From Streptomyces parvulus (GTDB lineage Bacteria > Actinomycetota > Actinomycetes > Streptomycetales > Streptomycetaceae): a stretch of DNA of 64,000 nucleotides. Position 1 is the first letter of the stretch, and each line of letters starts with the position of its first letter. The DNA lies in the NCBI RefSeq assembly GCF_014648855.1, contig NZ_BMRX01000017.1, positions 91,869 through 155,868 of the forward strand. The letters run 5' to 3'. Positions 1 to 7,308 of this stretch are shown here, one piece after another. The notes under the pieces were generated by a model, which was given only the letters and a program-made list of their open reading frames with translations, was not told where the DNA came from and did not search any database. The translations under genes were made by a program, and so were the position numbers.

Positions 1-1266
1 TCCATCACCGCCCCCGCCTCGGAGCCCGGCCCCGTGCTGAACCGGCCCCAGGCCGACCTGGAGCGGCTCTTCGAGCGGCGGGCGCGGGCCGCCGGAGTCC
101 GGATCCTGCGCGAGCACCGGGTGACCGAGGTGACCCAGGACCGGGCCGGCGTCCGCGTCACGGCGACCGGACCGCACGGCTCCGTGGTCTGCTCCGCCCG
201 CTATCTGGTGGGGGCGGACGGGGGACGCAGCACGGTCCGCGAACTGGCCGGGATACCTTCGCGGACGTACCGGGCCACCACCTCGGGGCTCTCCGGGCTG
301 GTCACGCTGGAGGACCCGCAGGCCCTGCCGCCGGGCTGGCACCGCACCCCGCGCGGCTGGATCGTCGTGCACGAGATCCCCGGCGCCGGGACCCACGTCA
401 AGACCCTCGACTGCGCCGGCGCCCACCCGCGGCGCCAACTGGCGCCGACCCCCGAGGAGCTGCGGAGCGAGGTCTCCCGGATCGCGGGGAAGGAGATCGG
501 CATCCGGGAGACGCGCTGGCTCAGCCGGTTCAGCGACTTCGCCCGGCTCGTGCGCTCCTACCGCTTCGGGCGGATCTTCCTCGCGGGCGACGCGGCGCAC
601 ATGCACTTCCCGGTCGGAGCCCAGGGGCTGAGCACCGGCGTGCAGGACGCCCTCAACCTCGGCTGGAAGCTCGCGCTCGCCGTACTCGGCCGGGCCGGGG
701 ACGACCTCCTGGACACCTACGACGCCGAGCGCCGTCCGGAGGCCCAGCGGGTCATCGACAACACGCGGGCCCAGCTGGCCCTGATGCGTCCGGGGCCCGA
801 TGCCGACGCGCTGCGCGGGGTGTTCGCCGACCTCGTGACCGCGGACCGGGAGAGCCGGTACCTCAGCGACATGATCAGCGGTCAGGACACCGTCCTGCCG
901 GGACGCTCCCAGCCGTCCTCCGCTTGGGAAGGAAGGTTCCTGCAGAACGTCACCCTGAGCACGGGGGAGGGCCGGGCCGACGTGATCGAACTGCTGCGGG
1001 CGGGCCGGCCCCTGCTGCTGGTCTTCGGCGAGGAGGGCCGCCGGTGCGCGCGGCGGGCGCGCGCGTGGTCGGGGGCCCTGCGACTGGTGTGCGCCGAGCC
1101 GACCCCCGACATTCCCTGCGACGCCCTGCTGGTGCGGCCCGACGGGTACGTCGCCTGGGCGTCGGCTCGTGGCGGAGAGGGCCCGGGTGAGGCGCTCGCC
1201 CGGTACTTCGGCAGCCGGCGGGTTCCGGTCGCCGAGAGGCGGGTGCTGGCGGGCGCGGTCAGCTAG
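1..1266 (+). CDS. FAD-dependent aromatic polyketide hydroxylase (5'-truncated)
   Basis: The reading frame is open from the first base to a TAG at 1264-1266, so the N-terminal FAD Rossmann motif lies outside the window. What remains shows the second dinucleotide-fold motif (GADGGRSTVRELAGI) and the ribityl-binding motif GDAAHMHFPVGAQGLSTG, followed by NLGWKLALA. This is the order found in PheA/TfdB-type flavin monooxygenases that hydroxylate aromatic polyketides. The last ~100 residues match the thioredoxin-like tail of the family (LLLVFG, LLVRPDGYVAWA). It ends 8 bp inside the convergent TetR gene. Its position beside the type II cluster suggests a ring hydroxylase for that product; the substrate cannot be read from sequence. 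The other flavin hydroxylase of this class is at 27869-29566. Confidence 0.85.
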   Translation, partial: SITAPASEPGPVLNRPQADLERLFERRARAAGVRILREHRVTEVTQDRAGVRVTATGPHGSVVCSARYLVGADGGRSTVRELAGIPSRTYRATTSGLSGLVTLEDPQALPPGWHRTPRGWIVVHEIPGAGTHVKTLDCAGAHPRRQLAPTPEELRSEVSRIAGKEIGIRETRWLSRFSDFARLVRSYRFGRIFLAGDAAHMHFPVGAQGLSTGVQDALNLGWKLALAVLGRAGDDLLDTYDAERRPEAQRVIDNTRAQLALMRPGPDADALRGVFADLVTADRESRYLSDMISGQDTVLPGRSQPSSAWEGRFLQNVTLSTGEGRADVIELLRAGRPLLLVFGEEGRRCARRARAWSGALRLVCAEPTPDIPCDALLVRPDGYVAWASARGGEGPGEALARYFGSRRVPVAERRVLAGAVS

Positions 1267-1924
1267 CCACGGCCGCCGGCTCCAGCAGGTCGCGCTGGAT
1301 CTCCTCGAAGACGTCGGCGCCCCGGCTCTCGGAGAGGTCCAGCGAGGTGAGCACCGAGGGCACGGCGATGCTGGGGAACAGATGACGAAGCAGCTCGGAG
1401 GACTTGCGCCGCAGGTCCTGGTAGTCGCTCACCGCCTGGGACATGGACTGGACGCCGGCGAAGGTGCCCACCACGACGTCGGCGGTGACCGACGGGATCA
1501 CGTGGGGCAGCAGCTCGCCCTGGGCCTGCCCCCGCTCCAGCAGGGCCTGGCAGACCTCGCTCCAGCGCATGAACGGACCGCTGCGGTCGAGTCCCTCCGC
1601 GTGCTGGTCCATGCTCAGCCGCACGCCCGCGCGCACCATGGGGTCGGACTGGAGGCGGTAGGCGTGCAGGAGGACCACGTCCGCCAACTCCTGCAGCTTG
1701 CACGAGCGCTCGGGGATGACGAAGCGCTGGTCCTGCTCCTCCAGCACCCCGAGGGCGAGCTGCTCCTTCGAGCTGAAGTGGAAGTACAGCGCTCCCTTGG
1801 TCACACCGGCCGCGCCCAGGATCTCGGCGATGGTCGCTGCCTGGTACCCGCGCTCCTCGAAGATCTTCGCCGCTGCCTCAAGGATGTTCCTGCGGGTCCG
1901 GATGGCACGATCCTGCTTCACCAC
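1259..1924 (-). CDS. Gamma-butyrolactone receptor-type TetR regulator
   Basis: A 221-residue protein, the usual length for ArpA/ScbR receptors. The N-terminal helix-turn-helix (about residues 1-55) reads KQDRAIRTRRNILEAAAKIF, then GVTKGALYFHF, the hallmark DNA-reading helix of this family. The C-terminal part is the ligand domain and includes a conserved-type tryptophan (FMRWSEV). The open frame runs further upstream, but I chose the tandem GTG start (1924 or 1921) because GGGGAGGG lies just ahead of it and homologues begin MVKQ. The upstream gap holds an ARE operator reading toward this gene, so autorepression is expected, with release by a butyrolactone or butenolide. It converges with the hydroxylase gene at 1-1266. 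Confidence 0.9.
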   Translation of the reverse strand: MVKQDRAIRTRRNILEAAAKIFEERGYQAATIAEILGAAGVTKGALYFHFSSKEQLALGVLEEQDQRFVIPERSCKLQELADVVLLHAYRLQSDPMVRAGVRLSMDQHAEGLDRSGPFMRWSEVCQALLERGQAQGELLPHVIPSVTADVVVGTFAGVQSMSQAVSDYQDLRRKSSELLRHLFPSIAVPSVLTSLDLSESRGADVFEEIQRDLLEPAAVAS

Positions 1925-1982
1925 TCTGCCGCCCTCCCCTTCTCGAAGATCGCTCGGCGGCCTGGAAGCCTCTGACCGACTC

Positions 1983-2011
1983 CCAAAAAAACCGCACAGT
2001 ACGTATCTTAC
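1983..2011 (-). promoter_or_regulatory. ARE-like operator upstream of the receptor gene
   Basis: Read on the minus strand, this stretch contains AGATAC followed by TACTGTGCGGTTTTTTT. This fits the autoregulatory-element pattern bound by gamma-butyrolactone receptors (A/T-rich half, ACnnnnCGG core, GTTTKTTT half). It lies 60-90 bp upstream of the receptor start and about 90 bp upstream of the divergent NmrA gene, so it could control both. The core ACCGCACAGT (plus strand) recurs exactly at 5337-5366. Confidence 0.8.
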
Positions 2012-2099
2012 AACTGGTTGAGCTTCGCGCAGCCGGAAGGTTGCGGCAAATCGTGCGGGCACGCACTTCGCGGCTGCCCACTGGAGGGGGGAATTACGG

Positions 2100-2984
2100 T
2101 TGATTCTCGTGACGGGGGCCACCGGAACCATCGGTGGGGAGGTCCTGCGCCGGCTCCCCGCCGGTCTCGGTGTACGTGTCATGGCCAGGGATCCGTCGCA
2201 GGTGAGGGCGCCCGCCGGAACCGAGGTGGTGGCCGGGGACTACGCGGACCAGCGGTCGCTGGAGCGCGCCCTGCGGGGCGTGAGCCGCGCCTTCCTCCTC
2301 ACCAGCCGGATCGGCGGTGACGACGACGCGCGTTTCGTCGGGGCCGCGCGGTCCGCGGGTGTGCGGCATCTGGTGCGGCTGTCCGCGGCCGCCGTCGCCG
2401 ACCCGGGGGCGGACGACCTGATCACCCGCTGGCACCGGGCCGGCGAGGACCTGCTGCGCGGCTCCGGGCTGCGGTGGACCGTGCTGCGGCCGCGCGCCTT
2501 CATGTCCAACACGCTGTCCTGGGCGGCCTCCGTCAGGTCCGAGCGGGTCGTGCGCGCCCTGTACGGATCCTCGGCCAACGTGTGTGTCGACCCGCGGGAC
2601 GTCGCGGCGGTGGCCGTGTGCGCGCTGACCGAGGACGGGCACGAGGGGCGCGTCCACACCCTGACCGGTCCGGAACCGATCAGCGCCGTGGAGCAGACCG
2701 CGCAGCTCGGCCGGCTGCTGGGCACCCCGCTGCGCTTCGAGGAACTCTCCCTCGACCAGGCGCGCGCGGCGCTGAGAGGGCGTCACCCCGCCGCCGTCGC
2801 CGAGGCCTTGCTGGCGAGCGCCGAGCGGCAGCGGGCGGGGGCCAAGGCGCATGTCGCGGACACGGTCGTCCGGCTGACCGGCCGGCCGGCGCGGTCCTTC
2901 CTGACCTGGGCCGAGGACCACATCGGGGCGTTCGGCGCGCCGACGGGACGGCATGCTCTCTCCGGGAGTCCTCGTACCGGGTGA
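2100..2984 (+). CDS. NmrA-like NAD(P)-binding reductase
   Basis: A 294-residue protein that begins almost at the Rossmann motif VTGATGTIGGEVL, typical of the NmrA/atypical SDR group. There is no catalytic YxxxK at the usual place. The start is TTG at 2100, supported by GGAGGGGGG eight bases upstream. It stands between a butyrolactone receptor gene and an AfsA-type synthase gene. Reductases in that position in other actinomycetes reduce the butenolide phosphate or the keto group of the signal precursor, so a role in making the signalling molecule is the best inference. A tailoring role in the aromatic pathway is the alternative. It ends just before a strong hairpin. Confidence 0.75.
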   Translation: MILVTGATGTIGGEVLRRLPAGLGVRVMARDPSQVRAPAGTEVVAGDYADQRSLERALRGVSRAFLLTSRIGGDDDARFVGAARSAGVRHLVRLSAAAVADPGADDLITRWHRAGEDLLRGSGLRWTVLRPRAFMSNTLSWAASVRSERVVRALYGSSANVCVDPRDVAAVAVCALTEDGHEGRVHTLTGPEPISAVEQTAQLGRLLGTPLRFEELSLDQARAALRGRHPAAVAEALLASAERQRAGAKAHVADTVVRLTGRPARSFLTWAEDHIGAFGAPTGRHALSGSPRTG

Positions 2985-2997
2985 TGCGGCGGCGCGG

Positions 2998-3034
2998 GGG
3001 AGCCGAGGGGACCTGTGCCGCCCCCTCGGCTCCC
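2998..3034. terminator. Bidirectional hairpin between the reductase and synthase genes
   Basis: A perfect 13-bp stem, GGGAGCCGAGGGG (2998-3010) with CCCCTCGGCTCCC (3022-3034), and an 11-nt loop. It lies in the 56-bp gap between two genes that converge, so it can stop transcripts from both sides. There is no U-tract, which is common in Streptomyces. Confidence 0.8.
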
Positions 3035-3040
3035 GGGCCG

Positions 3041-4033
3041 TCAGCCGGCGGGCTCGGCGGTCACCGTCGCGGTGAACACGATCCCGCCGTCCTGGTGCCC
3101 GGTGACCAGGACCGTCTCCGGGGCGCAGGAGCCCTTGGGCAGGCGCAGGGCGTCGATCAGACAGGGGCGGTCCAGATCCGCGTACTTCTTGAACTCGCAC
3201 TCGATGCCGAGCGGCAGGAGGGGGGAGCCGCCCAGGATCGCGGTCGCCCCCTGGCGGGCCGCCTCCAGCAGCACCATGCCCGGAATGTGGTCGACCTGGT
3301 GGTCGAAGAGCACGTGGTGCCGGGTGTCCACCCGCAGCTGCCAGTGGTTCGGCTCCCCGGTGGGGGAGAGGACCACGTCGGCCGGGGACGTGCGCCCCAC
3401 GCTCTGCGGCGCCACCGGAGCCGTCAGCGGGATCGGACCGTACTCGGCGCCGAACACGCGCTCCGGGCGCAGCCGGCGGTACACGGCGGGTGAGATGCAG
3501 CCGAAGGAGATCCGCCCCGACGCGGCGAGCCGCCCCTCGCGCAGCACCGTCGTCTCGTAGCAGAGGCCGACCAGCCGGCTGCCCCGCGTCTTGACCTCCT
3601 TGCACTGGACCTCCAGGTCCAGGGCGGCGGGCGTCTGGGCGACCTCGAGCTGCTCGGGCTGCACGGTGAGGCTCAGCTCCTCCAGCAGGAACTGGTGGCC
3701 GAAGGGGACGCCGAACTCGGCGTGCGCGAGCAGCGAGCCGATCTGTCGAATCGTTTCGGCAGCGATCAGCGGGTCGTGGTGGACCCCATGCACGGGGGTG
3801 AAGAAGCTGTGGCCCCGGGGCCATTGGGCGGTAAGGTCGAAGTGGGTGTCGTCCAGCCGCGTCCAGTCGGTCAGCATGACCTCGGAGACGGCCGCGCGGT
3901 GCACCAGTTCCCTGGGTACCGTCGTCGTCAGCTGTCTGTCGTGCGCGACCGCCGCCCGGAAGGGCGACGGGGCGGCCGGTGCCGTGCTCTGGTCGATCGA
4001 CGGCTCTTCGATCCGAAACGTGCTCGCGGTCAT
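3041..4033 (-). CDS. AfsA-type gamma-butyrolactone/butenolide synthase
   Basis: A 330-residue protein with two hotdog repeats of the AfsA family. The first covers roughly residues 40-170 (VHRAAVSEVMLTDW, HSFFTPVHGVHHDPL, ETIRQIGSLLAH). The second runs from about 200 to the end (ADVVLSPTG, RVDTRHHVLFDHQVDHIPG, LLEAARQGA). AfsA enzymes condense a beta-ketoacyl-ACP with dihydroxyacetone phosphate to start signal synthesis. The ATG at 4033 is preceded by AGGGGGAACG; the open frame extends 29 codons further but without a ribosome site. With the receptor at 1259-1924 and the reductase at 2100-2984 it forms a synthase-reductase-receptor set like scbA/scbB/scbR. An ARE lies 46-75 bp upstream. Confidence 0.92.
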   Translation of the reverse strand: MTASTFRIEEPSIDQSTAPAAPSPFRAAVAHDRQLTTTVPRELVHRAAVSEVMLTDWTRLDDTHFDLTAQWPRGHSFFTPVHGVHHDPLIAAETIRQIGSLLAHAEFGVPFGHQFLLEELSLTVQPEQLEVAQTPAALDLEVQCKEVKTRGSRLVGLCYETTVLREGRLAASGRISFGCISPAVYRRLRPERVFGAEYGPIPLTAPVAPQSVGRTSPADVVLSPTGEPNHWQLRVDTRHHVLFDHQVDHIPGMVLLEAARQGATAILGGSPLLPLGIECEFKKYADLDRPCLIDALRLPKGSCAPETVLVTGHQDGGIVFTATVTAEPAG

Positions 4034-4078
4034 CGTTCCCCCTGGACGAGATCGGAGTGGTGGGCTGCGGAGTGGCTC

Positions 4079-4108
4079 AAAAGATAGAGACCATCCGGTT
4101 TGATTTCT
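4079..4108 (+). promoter_or_regulatory. ARE-like operator upstream of the afsA homologue
   Basis: AAGATA followed by GACCATCCGGTTTGATTT matches the autoregulatory-element pattern. It sits in the 292-bp gap (4034-4325) between the synthase gene and the small carboxylase-epsilon gene. It is close to the synthase start and could also act on the rightward gene. The rest of this gap (4109-4325) shows no further gene or clear promoter box. Confidence 0.75.
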
Positions 4109-4325
4109 AGAGGAATCCAAGCCTCCGGCAGTGATCGATCAGATCCGCCGTCGGATCGAACCGGAATGGCGTCTCTCGCATCCGCCCTTTCCTCCATCGT
4201 TTCTCCAGTTCATCTGCACCCGGCGCGCTCCGTCGGTCCAGCCGTCCGAAGACGTGCTCTCAAGCGGTACTGGAGCCCTTCTGTAGCGCGGTGGCGCACC
4301 GTGGCGGAGATCGGGAGGAGCGGAC

Positions 4326-4535
4326 ATGGGCGAACCTGGTTCTCCGGGGCTCGCGTTGCGCATCGAGCGCGGGCGGGCCGACGAGGTCGAACTTGCCGCC
4401 GTGGCCCTCGTGCTGTGTTCGGTGCTGGCCGGGCGCGGCACGGCGGGTGCCGGGGAGGTGCCGCGGGACGCCCCGTCCCTGCGGTCCGCGCGGTGGACCG
4501 CGGCGGCCTATCGCTCCCCTCGTAGCTGGCGATAG
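4326..4535 (+). CDS. Acyl-CoA carboxylase epsilon subunit-like protein
   Basis: A 69-residue protein with the layout of the small epsilon subunit of actinomycete acyl-CoA carboxylases. It has an N-terminal LRIERGRADEVELAAVALVL segment (compare VVRGxPxxEELAAL) and a C-terminal W-x-x-x-x-YRSPRSWR. Epsilon subunits bind the beta (carboxyltransferase) subunit and raise activity, which supplies malonyl- or methylmalonyl-CoA. The ATG at 4326 has GGGAGGAG seven bases ahead. No alpha or beta subunit gene is in the window, so it would have to act on subunits encoded elsewhere. The family match rests on the two terminal motifs only. It lies between two AREs, which suggests control by the signalling island. 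Confidence 0.7.
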   Translation: MGEPGSPGLALRIERGRADEVELAAVALVLCSVLAGRGTAGAGEVPRDAPSLRSARWTAAAYRSPRSWR

Positions 4536-4594
4536 GACCCCCGGGCGACACGGGTGCCGTGCCGCCCGGCCATTCATGTAGATCCCACTCACCT

Positions 4595-4620
4595 CTATAA
4601 ACCGCACGCGCGGTTTGTTA
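4595..4620. promoter_or_regulatory. Palindromic ARE-like operator upstream of the second TetR gene
   Basis: The stretch contains AAACCGCACGCGCGGTTTGT, a near-perfect dyad with both CGG half-sites and GTTTGTT. It is the most symmetrical of the ARE-like sites here. It lies about 90 bp upstream of the TetR start at 4709 and is likely its autoregulatory or receptor-controlled operator. Confidence 0.8.
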
Positions 4621-4708
4621 GCCTTGTGCTGACGAAAACCGCAGGCGGCAAGGACGGCGCAGGGCACCCCGCGTGCCGTGAGCCCAGGGTCCAGCCAGGA
4701 GACGACTG

Positions 4709-5317
4709 ATGGTCAAGCAGGAGCGCGCGCTCCGTACCCGCCAGGCGCTGATTCGCGCCGGGGCGGAACTCTTCGCCAGAGAGGGGTTCGTGGCCGCGTC
4801 GCTGTCCACGATCAGCGGGGAGGCGGGGGTGAGCAACGGAGCCCTGCACTTCCACTTCGAGAACAAGCGGGCGCTGGCGCGGGCCGTCGAGGACGAGGCG
4901 CTGGCGCGGCTGCGCCGGATCACCGCGGAGTCGCTGGAGCGGGACGGGCGTGCCCTGCCGGCCCTGGTGGACGCGACGTACGAACTGGTGGACCGGATCG
5001 CCGAAGACGTCGTCGTCCGGGCCGGCTTCGGACTGGGCGACGATCCCGGACGCGGTGAGGCCGCCTCGCTCAGGCGGGAGTGGCGGTACTGGGTGGAGGA
5101 TTCGGTGCGGCGCGCGGAGCGCGACGGCTGGCTCGCCCGGGGCGTCCCCGCCGCCGACGCCGTGACCGCGGTCGTGGCCGCGACGGTGGGTTTCGAGGTG
5201 CTCGGCGGCGAGGACGAGGCGTGGCTGTCGCAGGACCGCGTCACGGGCTTCTGGAGGCTGCTGCTGCCCCGCCTGACGGACCGTCATGCGCTGGTCATCG
5301 CGGTCAGCGGCCGGTAG
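4709..5317 (+). CDS. Second receptor-like TetR regulator (pseudo-receptor candidate)
   Basis: A 202-residue TetR protein. Its start MVKQERALRTRQALIRAGAE and recognition helix GVSNGALHFHF align directly with those of the receptor at 1259-1924. The C-terminal ligand domain has diverged and is shorter. Clusters with this layout often carry a true butyrolactone receptor plus a pseudo-receptor (ScbR2/JadR2 type) that binds the end product or another antibiotic instead. Which of the two genes is which needs ligand data. ATG at 4709 follows GGAGACGACTG. An ARE lies just upstream and at least two more lie downstream, before the SARP gene it may repress. Confidence 0.88.
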   Translation: MVKQERALRTRQALIRAGAELFAREGFVAASLSTISGEAGVSNGALHFHFENKRALARAVEDEALARLRRITAESLERDGRALPALVDATYELVDRIAEDVVVRAGFGLGDDPGRGEAASLRREWRYWVEDSVRRAERDGWLARGVPAADAVTAVVAATVGFEVLGGEDEAWLSQDRVTGFWRLLLPRLTDRHALVIAVSGR

Positions 5318-5336
5318 ACGGCTGTTTCGCTCCCCC

Positions 5337-5366
5337 TCAAAAAAGACCGCACAGTCGCTAAAAATG
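5337..5366 (-). promoter_or_regulatory. ARE-like operator, first of the SARP upstream region
   Basis: On the minus strand it contains GACTGTGCGGTCTTTTTT, sharing the core ACTGTGCGGT with the ARE at 1983-2011. It begins 20 bp after the TetR stop and belongs to the 218-bp control region of the SARP gene at 5536. Confidence 0.75.
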
Positions 5367-5419
5367 TCTGTTTTGTAGAGGTTGACCGCAGACTCCAGCG
5401 GGACTCAAGCCCGTCCCAG

Positions 5420-5477
5420 AAAATAAAACAGCGCGGTTGGTTTGGTATTGACAAACCATCCGTCCTGTTTTTTAGTT
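5420..5477 (+). promoter_or_regulatory. SARP promoter overlapped by ARE-like sites
   Basis: An ARE-like half AACAGCGCGGTTGGTTTGG lies at 5427-5445. It is followed directly by a perfect -35 box TTGACA (5448-5453) and a -10-like TTAGTT (5472-5477) at 18-bp spacing. A second A/T-rich element, CCATCCGTCCTGTTTTTT, spans the spacer. A receptor bound here would block RNA polymerase, so this is the likely switch from signalling island to pathway activator. The start codon lies about 58 bp downstream. Confidence 0.7.
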
Positions 5478-5535
5478 AGGTCATGCCAGGAAGCGGCTGT
5501 GTCAGGACGACTCATGCAGGGATAGGGGAGACGGC

Positions 5536-6366
5536 ATGGACATCGACGTTCTGGGGGCGCTGAGCGTCAGGGAGAACGGCCTGTCGGTAACCCCGACGGC
5601 TCCGAAGCCCCGTCAGGTGCTCGCGCTCCTCGCCCTCCAGGCGGACCAGGTGGTGCCGGTCCGGACGCTCATAGACGAACTGTGGGGCGAACGGCCGCCC
5701 CGCAGCGCACGCACCACGCTCCAGACCTACGTGCTCCAGCTCCGGGAGCTCATCTCCACCGCGCTGCGCCAGGACCCCGAGAACACCGGGGGGCGCACCG
5801 CCAAGGACGTGCTCGTCACCCTGCCCGGCGGATACCTGCTCAACACGTCGGACGGCACCAGTGACGTCCGCGAGTTCGAGCGGCTGGCCGGCCTCGGCTA
5901 CCGGGCCATGGACGCCGACGACTTCGCGGGCGCCGCCCGCCACCTGCGCGACGCCCTGGGGCTGTGGACCGGGGGTGCGCTGGCCGACGTGCAGACCGGG
6001 GCCCAGCTGGAGATCGAGACCAGGCGTCTGGAGGAGACCCGGCTGTGCGCCCTGGACCAGCGCATCGAGGCCGACCTGCGGCTGGGCCGCCACCGCGAAC
6101 TGCTGGGCGAGCTGACCGTGCTCGTCAGCCGCCACCGCACCCACGAGAACCTGCACGGCCAGCTCATGCTCGCCCTGCACCGCTCGGGCCGGCGCAGCGA
6201 GGCGCTGGACGTCTACCAGCGGCTGCGCAACGCGCTGGTGAGGGAACTCGGCCTCGAACCCTCCGCGGGCCTGCGCCGGATGCAGCGCTCGATCCTCATG
6301 TCCGGCCCCGAGTCGGTGCCGGTCGGCGCGGGCGCCGGCAGTGAACGGCTCAGCCGGGTCGGATAG
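5536..6366 (+). CDS. SARP-family pathway activator
   Basis: A 276-residue protein of the small SARP class (winged helix plus BTAD). The N-terminal OmpR-like DNA-binding part (about 1-100) reads MDIDVLGALSVRENGLSVTP, then KPRQVLALLALQ and LIDELWGERPPRSARTTLQTYVLQ. The bacterial transcriptional activation domain follows (about 105-255: RLEETRLCALDQRIEADLRLGRH, DVYQRLRNAL, RELGLEPSAGLRR). It has no ATPase or TPR extension. ATG at 5536 follows AGGGGAGACGGC. Its promoter is overlapped by AREs, so it is the probable direct target of the butyrolactone receptors. It sits upstream of the tandem-ACP gene and may share a transcript with it. Confidence 0.92.
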   Translation: MDIDVLGALSVRENGLSVTPTAPKPRQVLALLALQADQVVPVRTLIDELWGERPPRSARTTLQTYVLQLRELISTALRQDPENTGGRTAKDVLVTLPGGYLLNTSDGTSDVREFERLAGLGYRAMDADDFAGAARHLRDALGLWTGGALADVQTGAQLEIETRRLEETRLCALDQRIEADLRLGRHRELLGELTVLVSRHRTHENLHGQLMLALHRSGRRSEALDVYQRLRNALVRELGLEPSAGLRRMQRSILMSGPESVPVGAGAGSERLSRVG

Positions 6367-6544
6367 CCGGGGAGACGGCCGTGCGGGCCGGCCTGCGCGT
6401 CACCGACGAGTGCTCCGGACGGCGGCCGCCTGCCTGGCGTTCCCGCCGCCCCCGTCGCCGCGCCGCGCGCCCTCCGTGCGGGCCGGACACACCCTCGTCC
6501 CGTCCGTCGCCGTCCCACCGGAACGGAATCCCAGGAGTCAGACC

Positions 6545-7291
6545 ATGTCCTTCGACCACAGCCGGACCCGCCCGCCCACGGCCCCCGCGCCCGTCCCCGA
6601 CGACCTGCTGAGCGAACTCGTCGACATACTCGCCGCGGTACTGCACCTGAAGTCCGACAAGGTCGACCCGGGCCGGACGTTCCGTTCGCTGGGCCTCGAC
6701 TCGCTGCTCACCGTCGAGTTCGTGGCCACCGTCAACGCCCGCCACGGCACGGCCGTCAAGCCGGACGCGCTCTTCGACCACCCCACCCCGCTGGCCTTCG
6801 CCCGGCACGTGATCCGGGAGCGGGGCGCGGGATACGACGCACCGGCCGGGCAACCGCCGCTGAACGGAGTTGGGTTCACCCGCCCAGGGGCGCCGGCGGT
6901 GCCGGAGGCCGGGCGGCGGTGGGCCGACGCGCCGGCCGACACCTCGGCGCGCGAGACGGTGCTGGAGGTGCTGCGCGAGGAACTCGCCCGCATCCTGTGC
7001 TGCGACCCCTGGGAGCTGAGCACCACGGCGCCCTTCAACGTCCTCGGCATCGACTCGATCCTGGCCGCGCAGTTCGTGGCGACGGTCAACGAGATCTACG
7101 GCATGCACGAACGCCCCGTCACGCTGTACGACCACCCCGACCTCGCGGCGCTGGCCGCGCACATCGCTTCCCTCACCGGTCCCGGACCCGCCCCGAGCGG
7201 GACACCGGACCTCGCGGACCTCCTCGACGCCGTGCGCGACGACCGGATCTCCGTGGACGAAGCCCTCGCCCTGCTGCCCCGGCGGGCCTGA
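6545..7291 (+). CDS. Tandem acyl carrier protein (two ACP domains) with C-terminal docking-like helix
   Basis: A 248-residue protein with two carrier domains. ACP1 (about 20-95) has LGLDSLLTVEF with the phosphopantetheine serine at Ser53. ACP2 (about 137-215) has LGIDSILAAQF with Ser171. An Ala/Pro-rich linker separates them. The C-terminal ~25 residues (LLDAVRDDRISVDEALALLP) look like a short helical docking segment. A similar segment opens the next protein (ILTRFKAGTLGRDDAARLLN), 17 bp away, so the two probably bind each other or a common partner. ATG at 6545 follows CAGGAGTCAGACC. Double carriers normally raise flux through one synthase step; starter assembly is the likely role here. The 178-bp gap before it shows nothing clear. 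Confidence 0.88.
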   Translation: MSFDHSRTRPPTAPAPVPDDLLSELVDILAAVLHLKSDKVDPGRTFRSLGLDSLLTVEFVATVNARHGTAVKPDALFDHPTPLAFARHVIRERGAGYDAPAGQPPLNGVGFTRPGAPAVPEAGRRWADAPADTSARETVLEVLREELARILCCDPWELSTTAPFNVLGIDSILAAQFVATVNEIYGMHERPVTLYDHPDLAALAAHIASLTGPGPAPSGTPDLADLLDAVRDDRISVDEALALLPRRA

Positions 7292-7308
7292 ACGAACCGG
7301 TGTGCCCC

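Noticed and set aside
2094..3824. A 576-codon minus-strand frame across the NmrA gene and the AfsA gene
   Set aside because: No recognisable motif; both overlapped genes are well supported.
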